From Marvania coccoides (taxonomy: Eukaryota > Chlorophyta > Trebouxiophyceae > Chlorellales > Chlorellaceae), in assembly GCA_963854735.1 (NCBI GenBank), contig OY978101.1, positions 1,612,001 through 1,676,000 of the forward strand: a DNA stretch of 64,000 bases, given 5' to 3'. Positions 63,308 to 64,000 of this stretch are shown piece by piece (the stretch's first letter is position 1; each line of letters opens with the position of its first letter). The translations under genes and the position numbers were made by a program. The notes beneath the pieces were generated by a model that saw only the letters and a list, made by a program, of their open reading frames with translations, was not told where the DNA came from and did not search any database.

Positions 63308-63978
63308 CTACAGTATTGCAAACAGCAAAATCAACATAAATACAAAACACACAGCCACAGTAACAATTTGAATGAGCCGCAGCCTCCTGAATCGCTGATG
63401 AGCCTCATTTGTAGGAACCATTTGCACTGTCGGAGCTGGTGACAGGTGCAGTTGCATGCTGCTGTACGGGGAGGTGCTGCTGGGGTATGTTGAGATGGGC
63501 ACTGCCATCGCCAGAGGAGGTGGCGGCGAAGGCTGCCCGTACCGCCAACTGCCCTGCTGTGATGGAGGCGGCATCGGCTGCATAGATGTGTGCGTCCCCA
63601 TGGGACCGTAGAGGGTGGTTGCTTGCTGCTGCGCCTTTGGCGACGGCTGCGCAAACTGTTTATTCACTGCTCCCGGCACATTTCGAGCATCAAGGACGCC
63701 TCCCCCGCTGACGGGCGCCCTGCAGCAGGGGCACTCCCCCTTTTCTGCAGCAAATATCACATTAAAAAAAATGAATTAATTTGTTGAAGAAAAAACAAGT
63801 TTCCACCGCCGCCGCCCGTCGGTGTTCAAATCTTACCAAGTAGAAAATTGACTGCGCATCTAGAGTGGAAGACGTGGCCGCACTCAAGAACCAGATAATT
63901 TTGACCCAGAGGCTCCAGGCAAAACGGGCAGTTGTCAGGGTTAGTTGGGCCCCACATAGGAGGGGGAGGGGCAGCCAT
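63308..63978 (-). CDS. RING-H2 finger protein with C-terminal membrane anchor
   Basis: Reverse-strand exons 63978-63837 and 63744-63308 (GT-AG) give 192 residues. The RING lies at the extreme N-terminus with ligands Cys17, Cys20, Cys33, His35, His38, Cys41, Cys52 and Cys55; the intron falls between the sixth and seventh ligands. A Pro/Ser/Gln-rich linker follows, and the protein ends in one transmembrane helix (IVTVAVCFVFMLILLFAIL) with almost no tail, so it should be tail-anchored with the RING in the cytosol. It is probably an E3 ubiquitin ligase of an internal membrane; its substrate is unknown. The start at 63978 is 22 bases from the window edge, so an upstream exon cannot be excluded. 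Confidence 0.78.
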
Positions 63979-64000
63979 TTTTGTTGTTGGCGATGTGATG

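Noticed and set aside
1..64000. Prokaryotic features: operons, Shine-Dalgarno sites, insertion sequences, CRISPR, phage genes
   Set aside because: Introns, single-gene units and organelle targeting show a nuclear eukaryotic genome; none of these features was seen.

Overview
This 64 kb window is nuclear DNA of a photosynthetic eukaryote, most likely a green alga (Chlorophyta or a close relative). Genes are GC-rich and interrupted by short AT-rich spliceosomal introns. They include plastid and plant-lineage functions: the phylloquinone enzyme AAE14, phycocyanobilin:ferredoxin oxidoreductase, a PsbP-domain protein, a FAD2 desaturase and a GT77 RRA-type glycosyltransferase. I see no operons, transposons, CRISPR arrays, rRNA or tRNA genes. 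I do not name a species.

I reconstructed 28 protein genes by joining exons at splice sites; every complete model has a coding length divisible by three. In order: kinesin (cut by the left edge), AAE14, lumenal TPR protein, LRR/Fn3 receptor with three cyclase domains, BASS/SLC10A7-type carrier, lipocalin-like protein, VPS50, acidic protein, truncated ATPase-like gene, BRCA2, PET117, FAD2, MSH6, SDHB, a glycosyltransferase, TPR-WD40 protein, PsbP-domain protein, RRA-like GT77, dihydrofolate/folylpolyglutamate synthase, coatomer beta', eIF1, PcyA, a GT61 glycosyltransferase, DBP9/DDX56 helicase, UBC2/RAD6, a small basic protein, ADAT1 and a RING membrane protein.

Neighbours are almost always on opposite strands: 22 of 27 adjacent pairs, 11 head-to-head and 11 tail-to-tail. 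Short divergent promoters and very short convergent gaps are therefore the rule. The genes do not form one pathway. Themes that recur are genome maintenance (BRCA2, MSH6, UBC2/RAD6), membrane traffic (VPS50, coatomer beta'), protein glycosylation (RRA, GT61, the 37 kb glycosyltransferase), plastid and lipid biology (AAE14, PcyA, PsbP, TPR, FAD2) and mitochondrial respiration (SDHB, PET117).

The most unusual observations are these. Six of 55 introns use GC-AG splice sites. A receptor-like cyclase has catalytic residues that look divided between its first and third cyclase domains. The BRCA2 homologue has BRC repeats embedded in a regular module of about 85 residues, with a second, undescribed motif. 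The coatomer gene has an ATG-only coding exon followed by a 21-nt microexon. All gene models come from reading the sequence by eye, and no database search or transcript evidence was available.
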